Positions 50,844 to 60,023 are shown, counted from the first letter of the stretch. The stretch is 64,000 nt of DNA from Lachnospiraceae bacterium AC3007 (GCA_000621405.1 JHYK01000014.1:1-64000), one strand, 5' to 3'. Notes: a model not told the origin generated them from the sequence alone. Translations and numbers: made by a program.

Positions 50844-52185
50844 CATACAGGTCTTCGCGCGTTATATTCCTTGCCCATTTTCCGGAGAAATAATTCTTCA
50901 GTACCCAGGGCCATTTGACGAATTCATCGGTGCACAGAAGGACATAGACCCACATGACCGGAAGCTTCAGCACGAAGGCAGCTATGAATCCCACGGGCAG
51001 AGCATAGCACCACATGTCTATAGTATCGCATATCATTCCGAACTTCGAATCCCCGCCCGCCCTGAAGACGCCTGCTATGAGTGTCGTATTAACGGCGGCG
51101 CCGTGGATGTATACCGTGTTGATGAAAAGCATGTATTTCAGATATCTGTGGGCTTCGGGCGTGACGTCAGCGAAGTCCAGTATGAAAGGGATAAGACACA
51201 GTATCACAACGGATCCCATCATCGCGGAGATGACAGTCATGATCATAAGACGTCTCGCGGATTCCTTTGCTTCTTCTATCTTTCCCTCTCCCATGATATT
51301 GCCGAGGATAATGCCGGATGCGCTTCCTACGGCAAAGCAGAATACCGTACCGAACCCTTTGACGACGTTTACGAACGAATAGGCAGCCACGGCGTCATTG
51401 CTGAGATGCCCGATTATCGCCGAGTACAGTGAAAAAGCGACTCCCCAGCTGATGTCATTGATGAGGGCCGGCACAGCCATGCTCAGAAAATCATGAAAGA
51501 GCAGACCGTTTTTCCTGAAGATATATGAAGGCGCAAGATGTACGTTTTTGCTCCGTGCCGACACTATGATGCAGAAGATAAGGACCATTCCCCTTGAGAT
51601 GGCAGTCGCAAGAGCGACTCCCACGACACCCATCTTCGGAAGTCCGAAGAGACCGAAGATGAAGAGAGCGTTCAGCAATATGTTGCAGATGAATCCGCCG
51701 ATGTTCATCACGGTACAGACGGCAACACGCTCAACACTTCTGAGCACCGCCATGAAGACCTCGGAGATGCTCCAGAATACAAAGCTTACGGCGACGACCT
51801 TAAGGTAGGATGCTCCGAGCGATATGAGCTCGGGATCGGGAGTAAAGACCATCATCATATATCGCGGGATGAATAAAGACGCGAGCGTGAAGAGTGCGGC
51901 AAACATCAGGGAAAACCTGAGGGCTATGCCCTCGACCAGATGGACTGCTTCCAGATCGCCTTTTCCGTTGTACTGGCTCGAGAGCATGGTGGCTCCCGTT
52001 CCGATGCCGAAAAATACCATGAAGGCGACCGATGTATAATTCACCGCAAGCGACACGGATGATATCGCCGACTGCCCGACATAGTTGAGCATCATCACAT
52101 CCGTGGATGCTATGGTTGCCGAGAGCAGATTTTGAATCACTATGGGAATGGTTATCTTTATTGCTTTACTGTAAAAAGGATGCAT
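50836..52185 (-). CDS. MATE family efflux protein
   Basis: A 449-residue membrane transporter with 12 helices of the MATE/DinF-NorM type: IPIVIQNLLSATIASTDVMM and LNYVGQSAISSVSLA at the N-terminus, SSQYNGKGDLEAVH after helix 2, and the related VGSASGIILGNIMGEGKIEE in the second half. It would export drugs or organic cations by H+ or Na+ antiport. Nothing nearby indicates the substrate. Confidence 0.85.
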   Translation of the reverse strand: MHPFYSKAIKITIPIVIQNLLSATIASTDVMMLNYVGQSAISSVSLAVNYTSVAFMVFFGIGTGATMLSSQYNGKGDLEAVHLVEGIALRFSLMFAALFTLASLFIPRYMMMVFTPDPELISLGASYLKVVAVSFVFWSISEVFMAVLRSVERVAVCTVMNIGGFICNILLNALFIFGLFGLPKMGVVGVALATAISRGMVLIFCIIVSARSKNVHLAPSYIFRKNGLLFHDFLSMAVPALINDISWGVAFSLYSAIIGHLSNDAVAAYSFVNVVKGFGTVFCFAVGSASGIILGNIMGEGKIEEAKESARRLMIMTVISAMMGSVVILCLIPFILDFADVTPEAHRYLKYMLFINTVYIHGAAVNTTLIAGVFRAGGDSKFGMICDTIDMWCYALPVGFIAAFVLKLPVMWVYVLLCTDEFVKWPWVLKNYFSGKWARNITREDLYDR

Positions 52186-52248
52186 TACTTCCTGGGCTCC
52201 ATAATCCGGGGAAAAAACACGTCTTCATTCATGCATGGACAGTCTCCG

Positions 52249-52278
52249 TGGACTATACACAGTGTTATATAGTATAAT
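52249..52278 (+). promoter_or_regulatory. Promoter of the lipoprotein pair
   Basis: TGGACT, 18 bp, TATAAT, 57 bases before the first lipoprotein start codon. Confidence 0.5.
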
Positions 52279-52335
52279 TGACTTTGGTTTAAAAACAATA
52301 CCCGTATTACGGGGGTACGATTTGGGGAGAAAAAC

Positions 52336-52797
52336 ATGAAGAAAAAACACTCATTTATCATGCTCCTGCTGCTTACAGGAATACTCACATCTGTCCTGAC
52401 AGGCTGCGGCTCGAGCGAACCCGATCCCAACAGCGGAGTGTATGATGCCGTGAGCGCTGAGATGATGGGCATTACCCTTGATATCAATGACTTCTCGGAC
52501 GAGGACATCTCTATCGAGCTCAAGGACGGGGGCAAGGCCAAGTTCATCTATGAAGGTGACGATTACAGCATGAAATGGGAGCTTGACGGCGTTACCTTCC
52601 ATGCGGAAGGAGGCGGAGCAGAGCTTGACGGAACGCTTTCAAACGGCACGATCCATCTCGAGGACATGCTGGGAATGGGCGTCAATATGGATTTTGTCTG
52701 CGATGACCTTGCCAACGGCGGCTCTGAGGATTCCGGCAACCTGCTCGACAGGCTTAAGGATGCCAAAAAGGGCAAGGAAGTCTATGTTCTCGAATAA
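52336..52797 (+). CDS. Small lipoprotein of unknown function
   Basis: A 153-residue lipoprotein: signal SFIMLLLLTGILTSV, lipobox LTGC, then a short domain with beta-strand-like repeats (GKAKFIYEGDDYSMKWELDG, VTFHAEGGGAELDGTLSNG) of the kind seen in Firmicute lipoproteins with a lipocalin-like fold. The second lipoprotein, 24 bases downstream, has a similar SYKISGKKLIL segment and is probably in the same operon. Function unknown. Confidence 0.7.
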   Translation: MKKKHSFIMLLLLTGILTSVLTGCGSSEPDPNSGVYDAVSAEMMGITLDINDFSDEDISIELKDGGKAKFIYEGDDYSMKWELDGVTFHAEGGGAELDGTLSNGTIHLEDMLGMGVNMDFVCDDLANGGSEDSGNLLDRLKDAKKGKEVYVLE

Positions 52798-52821
52798 TCA
52801 TTTGCAGGATAAGGAGCGATC

Positions 52822-53844
52822 ATGAATTTTTTTGACACAGGATTAAAAAGACCGGTCATATGCGCTATGTTCTGCGTTGGGATGGCCGCTCTGCTTTCCG
52901 GCTGCGGAAGCAGTATCCCCGAAGGATACTGGACACTTACCGGGATGACCGAAGGCGATGAAAAAGTAGAGGAAGATGATCTTGAAGATTACGGTCTTGA
53001 TGACGCCTATATCTCGACGGATGATGACGGATCGGGATATGTGGTGCTTTTTGACGTACCATCTTCGTTTGAATGTGATGAAGATGAGAGCGTGCTTGAA
53101 TTCGATTCCGGAGATGTAAGCTATAAGATCTCCGGCAAGAAGCTCATACTCGAGGATAAGAATGTCTCCATGACATTCAAAAAAAGCAAGGAGGATGCTC
53201 CGAAGAAGCCGAAAAATGTGTCGGCGGTCGCCTATTCCGTCGCGGGATCCGGCAGCGACAGTGACTCAGGGAGCAGTTCTTCGATCGCTTCCGCAGGCAG
53301 CGACATGGCCGATATCATGTCAGGCAACAGCGGGAGCGGATCCGCCGCGGTGGAATTCTTCGAAGGCGACTGGTACGGATACTGGACGCTGAATGCCTGG
53401 GACGATTACTGGGAGCCGTATGAGGGTGACAACTACGATATCCTCTGCGAGATAAAGATGAACGATGACGGAGAGACAGGACAGATGATCCTCTGGGATG
53501 CTGCCATGCCGTATGACAGTCCCATAGCGCAGGTGGATATATCCACAAGAGCAGGACTTGATCCCAATATCGGCGGACTGTGCTCCGAGGGCGGTTATTT
53601 CCTTGATGACGAGCTGGAGCATGCCGACTGGCTGATAGATCCGGGTATCTATGACTATTCCGACTATATCCAGGTCGATGCCTATTATTATGATACCAAG
53701 GGTGAGATGACCATGAGCTATGAGATCCATCTTAAGAAATGGGGCGCGGACTGGAGCGATCATGATCCTCTTCCGCCGCAGTACGACTGGTACAAGGATC
53801 TTGTGGACAAGGGTGAGAGCATGCCGGATAATCTTCCCGAATAA
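52822..53844 (+). CDS. Lipoprotein of unknown function with Ser/Gly linker
   Basis: A 340-residue lipoprotein. Signal and lipobox LLSGC (Cys near residue 28), then a small acidic domain (GYWTLTGMTEGDEKVEEDDL), a linker of Ser, Gly and Asp (about 140-175), and a second domain of about 160 residues (FEGDWYGYWTLNAWDDYWEP). The two domains each begin with a G-x-W-x-L type strand, which suggests a duplication. It follows the small lipoprotein gene and precedes the zinc-ribbon gene. Confidence 0.7.
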   Translation: MNFFDTGLKRPVICAMFCVGMAALLSGCGSSIPEGYWTLTGMTEGDEKVEEDDLEDYGLDDAYISTDDDGSGYVVLFDVPSSFECDEDESVLEFDSGDVSYKISGKKLILEDKNVSMTFKKSKEDAPKKPKNVSAVAYSVAGSGSDSDSGSSSSIASAGSDMADIMSGNSGSGSAAVEFFEGDWYGYWTLNAWDDYWEPYEGDNYDILCEIKMNDDGETGQMILWDAAMPYDSPIAQVDISTRAGLDPNIGGLCSEGGYFLDDELEHADWLIDPGIYDYSDYIQVDAYYYDTKGEMTMSYEIHLKKWGADWSDHDPLPPQYDWYKDLVDKGESMPDNLPE

Positions 53845-53895
53845 GGGAACGGAATCGTATATCAGCGCATCTTTTGACGGAAAGCGAGGAAGATA

Positions 53896-55665
53896 ATGGT
53901 TAGATGTAGTAAATGCGGAAATATGCTTGAGGACGGGATGAAATTCTGCAATATGTGCGGAACTCCTGCTCCTGCATTCGGGACACCCCGGCCGCAGGAT
54001 CAGTTCAAAAAGGTGGCAGCACCGGGGCCGGATTTTGATGATCCTTTTGATGATCCGAATAAGACAGTATTGCTTGATGATATGTTTGACATAGGCTCTT
54101 CTCAGGAGACGGTGCTCTTAGACGATCCCTTTGAAGCTTTCCAGAAGCCTTCAAAGCCTTCGCCTGCACCGCAGGCGCCGCAGCAGTTTGCGCCGACGCC
54201 GCCACCGCAGGAGTTTGCACCAACACCGCAGGCGCAACAGTTTGCACCGCAGCCGGGGCCACAGATGCAGCAGTTTGCACCGCAGCCTGAGCCTCAGATG
54301 CAGCAGTTTGCACCGCAGCCGGGTCCTCAGATGCAGCAGTTTACACCGCAGGCAGGTCCTCAGATGGACCAGTTTGCGCCGCAGGCAGGTCCTCAGATGG
54401 ACCAGTTTGCACCGCAGGCAGGGCCACAAATGCAGCAGTTTGCGCCGCAGGCAGGTCCTCAGATGGACCAGTTTGCACCGCAGGCAGGGCCACAAATGCA
54501 GCAGTTTGCGCCGCAGCCTGAGTCTCAGATGCAGCAGAGCTCATGGCAGGGTATGAAGATAGAAAATATTAGCCCGCCCGGATATGATGATTACGATGCT
54601 GATATGGAGGCTCCTCCCATCGTGGGATCCTACACGATCCCGGGAGTACAGGTTGCAGCAGCTCCTTCGCAGGGGATGCAGCAGTTTGCGCCGCAGGCAG
54701 GTCCTCAGATGCAGCAGTTTGCACCGGAACCTGAGCCCCAGATGCAGCAGTTTGCACCGGAGCCCGAGCCACAGATACATCAGTTTGCGCCCGAGCCCGA
54801 GCCTCAGATGCAGCAGTCCGTATCCGAGCCCGAGCCTGAGCTGATCGCACCGCAGCCTGAGCCTCAGATACAGCAATTTGCTCCCGAGCCTGAGCCTGAA
54901 TCCGTGCAGCAGGCACCTCAGCCTGAGCCCGAACCCGAGCCCGCGCAGAATGCACCTGAGTCTGCAGCGCAGCCTGCACCCGAGCCCGAGCAGTTCGAAA
55001 AGGCACCGGAGCCTGAACAGATCGCACCGCAATCTGCGCCGAAGGCAGAGCCTCAGATGCAGCAGTTTATTCCCGAGCCTGAATCCGTGCAGCAGGCACC
55101 TCAGCCTGCACCGCAGCCGGTGCCCGAGCCGCAGTTTGCGCCCGGTCAGCAGTTCGGCCCCGGTCAGCAGTTTGCGCCCGGTCAGCAGTTTGCTCCGGGA
55201 CAGCAGTTTGGACCTCAGTCCGGCATGATGCCGGGAGCTCAGCAGTTCGGTCAGGGGATGCAGCAGCCTTATCCTGTCATACAGCAGGGGATCCCGAGGG
55301 TTCAGTATCAGAATGCGGGAGGAATGCAGGGGAGCAGACCTCAGAGTTCCAGGTCTTCCAGACAGAGGCAGTCATCAAAGAGCAGCAAACTGCCGCTCAT
55401 TCTGGCGGGAGTCGGAGGCGTTATCGTCCTTATAATTGTTTTGATAGTTGCAGTAAAAGTCATCAGCGGCTTCATCGGCAGCGGATCAGGATCAAAGGCT
55501 TCCGGCACGGCTCTGACACAGCTTATTGATGATTCGGCTGCAGCTCATTATCTGGGAAGCGATACAGAGGCATCCGACGATGAGGATACCGGAGATGACG
55601 CCGATGAGGATACAGAGGATTCCGAAGACAGCGCCGATGAGGATGCAGAGGAAGACGAAGAATAA
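53896..55665 (+). CDS. Zinc-ribbon protein with long Pro/Gln repeats and a membrane anchor
   Basis: 589 residues in four parts. A zinc ribbon starts the protein (CSKCGNM … CNMCG; Cys4, 7, 18, 21). Residues 90-480 are low complexity, with an 11-residue unit FAPQAGPQMQQ repeated about ten times from residue 110 and later looser PEPEPQ units. One membrane helix follows near 500-525 (LILAGVGGVIVLIIVLIVAV). The tail is very acidic (Asp/Glu). The domain order, with the ribbon inside the cell and the acid tail outside, is known from Firmicute zinc-ribbon membrane proteins. The 33-bp DNA repeats (about 54240-54540) will vary in number. Confidence 0.75.
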   Translation: MVRCSKCGNMLEDGMKFCNMCGTPAPAFGTPRPQDQFKKVAAPGPDFDDPFDDPNKTVLLDDMFDIGSSQETVLLDDPFEAFQKPSKPSPAPQAPQQFAPTPPPQEFAPTPQAQQFAPQPGPQMQQFAPQPEPQMQQFAPQPGPQMQQFTPQAGPQMDQFAPQAGPQMDQFAPQAGPQMQQFAPQAGPQMDQFAPQAGPQMQQFAPQPESQMQQSSWQGMKIENISPPGYDDYDADMEAPPIVGSYTIPGVQVAAAPSQGMQQFAPQAGPQMQQFAPEPEPQMQQFAPEPEPQIHQFAPEPEPQMQQSVSEPEPELIAPQPEPQIQQFAPEPEPESVQQAPQPEPEPEPAQNAPESAAQPAPEPEQFEKAPEPEQIAPQSAPKAEPQMQQFIPEPESVQQAPQPAPQPVPEPQFAPGQQFGPGQQFAPGQQFAPGQQFGPQSGMMPGAQQFGQGMQQPYPVIQQGIPRVQYQNAGGMQGSRPQSSRSSRQRQSSKSSKLPLILAGVGGVIVLIIVLIVAVKVISGFIGSGSGSKASGTALTQLIDDSAAAHYLGSDTEASDDEDTGDDADEDTEDSEDSADEDAEEDEE

Positions 55666-55762
55666 TATATGACCGGCCGGCGGCTTTATTTCTTTCCAAA
55701 AGGATAGAAGGGCCGTACATCGGGAACAGACAGAGCATAATAATATTAAAGGAGGATAAAAA

Positions 55763-56437
55763 ATGCAGTATTCGATCGAAGGCGGAAGCCTGCCCGTAGT
55801 CATCATCACATTGAATCAGGGCGAAGGCATCATAAGTGAAGTAGGTGGACGTACATGGTCAAGGGGAGATATCACGACCGAGACTACATCAAACGGCGGA
55901 GCCGGCAAGGCACTTGGACGCATGCTCACGGGTGAGAGCCTCTTCATGAGCAGTTACACGGCTAACGGACCCGCAGAGATAGCATTTACCTCATCTTTCC
56001 CCGGAAGGATAGTTGCAAGAGAGCTCGGCCCCGGACAGAGCGTCATAGCCCAGAAGTCGGCATTTCTCTGCGCGACTGCAGGCACGCAGTTGTCAATGTA
56101 CGTCAATAAAAAGGCAAGCACCGGACTGGTCGGAGGCGAGGGCTTCCTCATGCAGAAGATCACGGGCCCCGGAATGGCTTTCTTTGAGATAGACGGCTAC
56201 TGCAAGGAATACGATCTTGCGCCGGGCGAGAGGATAGTATGCGATACAGGCGTCATGGCTATCATGGATGAGACGGTGACGATGGAAGTGCAGACAGTCA
56301 AGGGACTTAAGAACAAGCTCCTCGGAGGCGAGGGACTCTTTGATACGGTCCTCGTAGGCCCCGGCAAGGTCAGCCTGCAGACCATGACAGTGGCCGGTAT
56401 AGCGAAACTTATCATGCCGTTCATCACCAAGAAATAA
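55763..56437 (+). CDS. AIM24/TIGR00266 family protein
   Basis: A 224-residue soluble protein of the AIM24-like family: VVIITLNQGEGIISEVGGRT, then the ESLFMSSYTANGPAEIAF, GGEGFLMQKITGPGMAFFEI and GGEGLFDTVLVGPGKVSLQT segments. The repeated GGEG-F-x-GPG is diagnostic. Function is poorly known; bacterial members often sit next to zinc-ribbon or membrane-stress genes, as here. GGAGG lies upstream and a strong terminator downstream. Confidence 0.85.
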   Translation: MQYSIEGGSLPVVIITLNQGEGIISEVGGRTWSRGDITTETTSNGGAGKALGRMLTGESLFMSSYTANGPAEIAFTSSFPGRIVARELGPGQSVIAQKSAFLCATAGTQLSMYVNKKASTGLVGGEGFLMQKITGPGMAFFEIDGYCKEYDLAPGERIVCDTGVMAIMDETVTMEVQTVKGLKNKLLGGEGLFDTVLVGPGKVSLQTMTVAGIAKLIMPFITKK

Positions 56438-56466
56438 TAGATGATCATAAGATAATTGTTTTTTTT

Positions 56467-56495
56467 AGAAACCCGGAAAAAATCCGGGTTTCTTA
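56467..56495 (+). terminator. Terminator after the AIM24-like gene
   Basis: AGAAACCCGGA pairs with TCCGGGTTTCT around five As; an upstream A/T-rich run and T residues follow. Confidence 0.9.
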
Positions 56496-56533
56496 TTTTG
56501 TCTGTTTTTCGAAACAGGCATATTTTCATCTAA

Positions 56534-56577
56534 GCATGAATGCCGCATTCATGCTGCAGTCATGCCGCAGTCATGCA
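56534..56577. repeat. Hairpin and short direct repeats of GCAGTCATGC
   Basis: GCATGAATG-CCG-CATTCATGC is a perfect 9-bp inverted repeat, followed by two direct GCAGTCATGC words. It lies in the non-coding gap 56496-56720, which also contains a promoter-like TTTACA, 16 bp, TAGAAT before the RidA gene. Confidence 0.6.
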
Positions 56578-56720
56578 TCTCTTTAATAGCCGGATTTGTA
56601 TCTGGAATGATGAAATCGAAGGTTGTAGGGTACAATAGCAATTTTTTTTTCAACTCCCTTTTTACATTTGTGTTGCTCATGATAGAATAATTTAAATTGC
56701 GATTTGTAAAGGAGAGGAAA

Positions 56721-57074
56721 ATGTCAGCGATTAATAGAATTGAGACAGACGAGTTTTGGGCAGATTCGACTATAATTGAAGCTGGGGATTATGTATTTGT
56801 TGGCTATTGTATGGGAAACGAAGGTAAAACAATTGAAGAGCAGATTCACGGGGCAATTGATACATTAGAGAAAAGATTACAGATGGCAGACTTAACCTTA
56901 GAATCGGTTATAAAAATGGATTGCCTTTTTAAAGATATCAATGAATTAAATTATTTACCGGAGGTACTAAAAGATAGATTTGCGGGTAAGTATCCTGTGA
57001 GAAAAGCATTTACATCCGATTTCATTCGTGAAGGAATTCGTTTTCAGATTGATGCAATTGCTTATAAAGGATAA
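56721..57074 (+). CDS. RidA/YjgF family protein
   Basis: A 117-residue trimer-forming deaminase-fold protein. Members hydrolyse reactive enamine/imine intermediates. ADSTIIEAGDYVFVGYCMGN, IEEQIHGAIDTLEKRL, VIKMDCLFKDINELNYLPEV and PVRKAFTSDFIREGIRFQID follow the family pattern, although the usual catalytic Arg context is FIREGIRFQID rather than L..ga.vEi. So this is a divergent RidA relative. Start MSAINR is chosen for its AGGAGAGG site. The gene is AT-rich compared with both neighbours, which suggests recent acquisition. Confidence 0.75.
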   Translation: MSAINRIETDEFWADSTIIEAGDYVFVGYCMGNEGKTIEEQIHGAIDTLEKRLQMADLTLESVIKMDCLFKDINELNYLPEVLKDRFAGKYPVRKAFTSDFIREGIRFQIDAIAYKG

Positions 57075-57161
57075 ATTCAAGTTTGTACATATAGAAACAC
57101 ATTTGTAAAAAGGGACTTTTTCAAAAGAGGGGTATGTACGGAAAAACTGTCACACTCTCTC

Positions 57162-57761
57162 CTAGATGATCAGGATCCCGAGCCCTTCAAGAAATATCTT
57201 CAGCCCGATAAAGATGAGTATGGCGCCGCCAAGTATCGGAGCCTTTCCGGCAAGATACATACCGAGCCTTCTTCCGATGAAGATCCCCGTCACACACAGA
57301 AAGAATGTTACAACCGCAATGATCAGGGAGGCGGCGACAGCCGCATTGATATCATATTCCGTGAGGGTGAGGCCTACGGACAGGGCATCCAGTGATGTCG
57401 CAACACCCTGAAAGAAAAGCGTGGCAAAGGAGATAGATGAGTTGCTGTCCGGACCGTTCTTTTCTTCTGAGCCGGTCAATCCCTCATGTATCATCCTGAT
57501 GCCGATGAAAACGAGGAGGATCAGCGCTATCCACGGCACGAAACTCTTTATCACCGCAAATAACTCCTGCAACAGGAACAATATGGCATAGCCCAAAAGC
57601 GGCATGATGAACTGAAATAGAGCAAAGACAGCCGGTATGAGGAATCTTTTTGATCTCTTCATATCCGGACAGGAGAGTGAGTCGGCTACGGATACAGAGA
57701 ATGCATCCATTCCGAGCGCTATCCCTAGTAATATGCTGTTAAAAATGAATCCGGCGCGCAT
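57162..57761 (-). CDS. mntP: Manganese efflux pump MntP
   Basis: A 199-residue membrane protein with six helices, exporting Mn2+. The two internally repeated family signatures are GIALGMDAFSVSVADSL and GVATSLDALSVGLTL, with the Asp residues that bind the metal. The sporulation protein YtaF is a relative, but the length and spacing fit MntP. Upstream, on the minus strand, is a promoter overlapped by one of two inverted repeats that look like DtxR/MntR-type operators, consistent with control by manganese. Confidence 0.85.
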   Translation of the reverse strand: MRAGFIFNSILLGIALGMDAFSVSVADSLSCPDMKRSKRFLIPAVFALFQFIMPLLGYAILFLLQELFAVIKSFVPWIALILLVFIGIRMIHEGLTGSEEKNGPDSNSSISFATLFFQGVATSLDALSVGLTLTEYDINAAVAASLIIAVVTFFLCVTGIFIGRRLGMYLAGKAPILGGAILIFIGLKIFLEGLGILII

Positions 57762-57817
57762 TCTGCTATTTTATCATAATGTGATGCAGATGTCGCCTCA
57801 CAGGATAAATGCAGAAA

Positions 57818-57855
57818 TACCTGCTTCGGCATCCCGTTCCGAAGCAGGTGTTTCA
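57818..57855. repeat. Hairpin in the mntP leader
   Basis: ACCTGCTTCGG and CCGAAGCAGGT are perfectly complementary around a 9-base loop, between the mntP promoter and its start codon. It is followed by GTTT on the plus strand and by ATTTCT on the minus strand, so on the mntP mRNA it could be an attenuator or a leader structure. It does not match the yybP-ykoY riboswitch. Confidence 0.5.
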
Positions 57856-57883
57856 AAGGAGAAATATGTTTTGCACGCTGTGC

Positions 57884-57939
57884 GGTTAGAAGTGACTAAC
57901 CAACAAGAAAATGTTAGCATAGACTAACTCAAAATGCAA
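57884..57939 (-). promoter_or_regulatory. mntP promoter with two operator-like palindromes
   Basis: Minus strand: TTGCAT (57934-57939), 17 bp, TAACAT (57911-57916). One inverted repeat, GTTAG-CATAGA-CTAAC (57913-57928, plus-strand reading), covers the spacer and -10. A second, GGTTAG-AAGTGA-CTAACC (57884-57901), lies just downstream of the expected start site. The half-site GGTTAG/CTAACC is that of DtxR-family metal regulators (known DtxR boxes contain GGTTAG and CTAACC), though the 6-base spacing here is wider. Confidence 0.55.
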
Positions 57940-58036
57940 GCATTATTTTCAGACCGGTTTTTCAAGTTTTTTCTGATGCATGAGCGGAACTGTGATAGAA
58001 TAATATCATTGAATAAAGCATGAATGAGGTGTACAC

Positions 58037-59224
58037 ATGAAATACGATTTTGACACGGTTTATGACAGAAGGAACACGAATTCACTGAAGTGGGATTTTG
58101 CCGCTGAGCGTCATCACAGTGAGGACGAGCTGCCTCTCTGGGTCGCGGATATGGATCTTAAAGCTCCCGAGCCCATCATCAGGGCCATGCGTGACCTCAC
58201 CGACACAGGGTTTTACGGATATACACTGGATAAGCATGAGGACAGGAAGATAGTATCTGACTGGCTTAAAAGGCGGCACGGCCACTTCTTCGACCCTGAC
58301 GATATCCTCTTTACTCCGGGCGTCGTATACGGTCTTACTCAGGCAATGCTTGCCCTGACCGATCCCGGTGATGCCGTCATGATATCGGAGCCCGTATATT
58401 ATCCCTTTGGCTCTCTTGTACGGGATAACGGCAGGACTCTGATAAGACACGTGCTCTCTCATAACGATAACGGATATTATTATATAAACTTTGAGGATTT
58501 TGAAACCCAGATCGTACGAAACAACGTAAAAGTGTATATCCTGTGCTCGCCTCATAATCCCGTGGGCCGTGTCTGGACCGAGTCAGAACTTAAAAAAGCG
58601 GGCGATATTTGTTTCAAACACGGGGTCACCGTGTTCTCCGATGAGATACATGCTGATTTTGTATATGAGGATAATAAGCACATACCTTTTGCATCCATAT
58701 CTCCCGAGTTCGAGGAGAGATCCGTCACCTTCACTTCTCCTTCAAAGACTTTCAATATAGCAGGACTGCAGGTGGCCGAAGTGATCGCTCACGATGCGAA
58801 GAAGAGAAATGCGATCCGGCAGGCTATAAGCGCGACCGGCTACGCTGAAGTCTCTGCTGCCGGATTCGTGGCAATGAAGGCTGCATATACGGAGTGTGAT
58901 GAGTGGGTGGATTCCATGGTGTCCTACATATACGACAATATCAGGTATATGGAGGGTTTTATTTCCTCGAATCTTCCCACGCTGCATATGACGCACCCGG
59001 AGGGCACGTATCTGCCGTGGGTGGACTGCAGCGGTCTGGGCCTTGATAAGAGTGGTCTTGAGGATCTCATAAGAAACAAGGCGAAGCTCTGGCTTGACGC
59101 AGGACATATCTTCGGAACATCCGGAACTCTTTTCCAGAGATTCAATGTGGCCTGCCCGAGGAAGACTGTTGAAGAGGCGATGGACCGACTGCTTAAGGCG
59201 GTAAATGAAGTCAACATTCAATGA
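58037..59224 (+). CDS. PatB/MalY-type cystathionine beta-lyase (PLP-dependent C-S lyase)
   Basis: A 395-residue fold-type I PLP enzyme of the PatB/MalY group. Signatures: YDRRNTNSLKWDF at the N-terminus, LPLWVADMDLKAPEPI, FTPGVVYGLTQAML, CSPHNPVGRVWTESEL, FSDEIHADFVY (PLP Asp) and FTSPSKTFNIAGLQ (Schiff-base Lys). It cleaves cystathionine or cysteine S-conjugates to thiols, pyruvate and ammonia, and some members have regulatory roles. It has no obvious operon partner; a TAGAATAAT-like box lies about 40 bases upstream. Confidence 0.85.
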   Translation: MKYDFDTVYDRRNTNSLKWDFAAERHHSEDELPLWVADMDLKAPEPIIRAMRDLTDTGFYGYTLDKHEDRKIVSDWLKRRHGHFFDPDDILFTPGVVYGLTQAMLALTDPGDAVMISEPVYYPFGSLVRDNGRTLIRHVLSHNDNGYYYINFEDFETQIVRNNVKVYILCSPHNPVGRVWTESELKKAGDICFKHGVTVFSDEIHADFVYEDNKHIPFASISPEFEERSVTFTSPSKTFNIAGLQVAEVIAHDAKKRNAIRQAISATGYAEVSAAGFVAMKAAYTECDEWVDSMVSYIYDNIRYMEGFISSNLPTLHMTHPEGTYLPWVDCSGLGLDKSGLEDLIRNKAKLWLDAGHIFGTSGTLFQRFNVACPRKTVEEAMDRLLKAVNEVNIQ

Positions 59225-59309
59225 CAGACCGCACCGGCGCCATGGTGACATCGTCTGTTTTGCGGTATAATTAATTATTTATTTGAATTATTTTTCCGAG
59301 GTATCTGCA

Positions 59310-60023
59310 TTGGCTTTACTGACAGTTTCAAATCTTTCGCTTGGCTATGATTCCCGCGCGATCGCGGAGGGGCTTACATTCTCCGTGTCTGCCGGTGATT
59401 ATCTCTGCATAGTGGGAGAGAACGGATCCGGCAAGACCACGCTCATGAAGACGCTCCTCGGCCTGCAGGAGCCGGTGGGAGGCCTTATCAGCATAGGTGA
59501 GGGATTAAAGAAGAACGAGATCGGATACCTTCCCCAGCAGACTATAGTCCAGAAGGATTTTCCTGCATCCGTATACGAGATAGTACTGTCCGGATGCCAG
59601 GGAAGATGCGGGCTGAGGCCTTTTTACAGTAAAGAAGAGAAGGCGCTGGCCGGAGAGTGCATGGAGCGGATGGGGATCGCAGACCTCTCCTCAAAGTGTT
59701 ACAGGAATCTCTCCGGAGGACAGCAGCAGAGGGTGCTTTTAGCAAGAGCTCTTTGCGCCGCGCAGAAGATACTGCTGCTTGATGAGCCCGTGGCCGGACT
59801 CGATCCCGTGGTCACTTCCGAGATGTATGATCTTATCCTGGGACTTAATAAGGATGGCATCACCATAATCATGATCTCGCACGATATTGCGGCTGCTATA
59901 CGCTATGCCAGCCATATACTCCATATAGGCGATAAGGTATTCTACGGGACGAGGGACGAATATCTTTCAAGCGACATCGGAAGATCCTTTGCCGCCCTGC
60001 AGGAGAAGGGGGTGGAGAGATGA
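59310..60023 (+). CDS. Metal ABC transporter ATP-binding protein (ZnuC/MntA type)
   Basis: About 237 residues: Walker A GENGSGKTTLMKTLLG, Q-loop YLPQQ, signature LSGGQQQRVLLARAL, Walker B ILLLDEPVAGLD and the H-loop ISHD. The closest family is the zinc/manganese/iron importer ATPases. There is no ATG: the start is probably TTG at 59310 (MALLTVSNL), 7 bases after CCGAGG; a TTG further up is less likely. Its stop overlaps the permease start (ATGA). The metal-binding lipoprotein usually encoded with it is not in the window. Confidence 0.85.
   Translation: MALLTVSNLSLGYDSRAIAEGLTFSVSAGDYLCIVGENGSGKTTLMKTLLGLQEPVGGLISIGEGLKKNEIGYLPQQTIVQKDFPASVYEIVLSGCQGRCGLRPFYSKEEKALAGECMERMGIADLSSKCYRNLSGGQQQRVLLARALCAAQKILLLDEPVAGLDPVVTSEMYDLILGLNKDGITIIMISHDIAAAIRYASHILHIGDKVFYGTRDEYLSSDIGRSFAALQEKGVER

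Noticed and set aside
54151-54556. Open frames in other phases within the Pro/Gln repeat region
   Set aside because: They are by-products of the 33-bp DNA repeat, which keeps all frames open; only the zinc-ribbon frame has start signals and domains.
57762-57880. yybP-ykoY manganese riboswitch in the mntP leader
   Set aside because: The conserved riboswitch core was not found; only a simple hairpin and upstream operator-like palindromes are seen.
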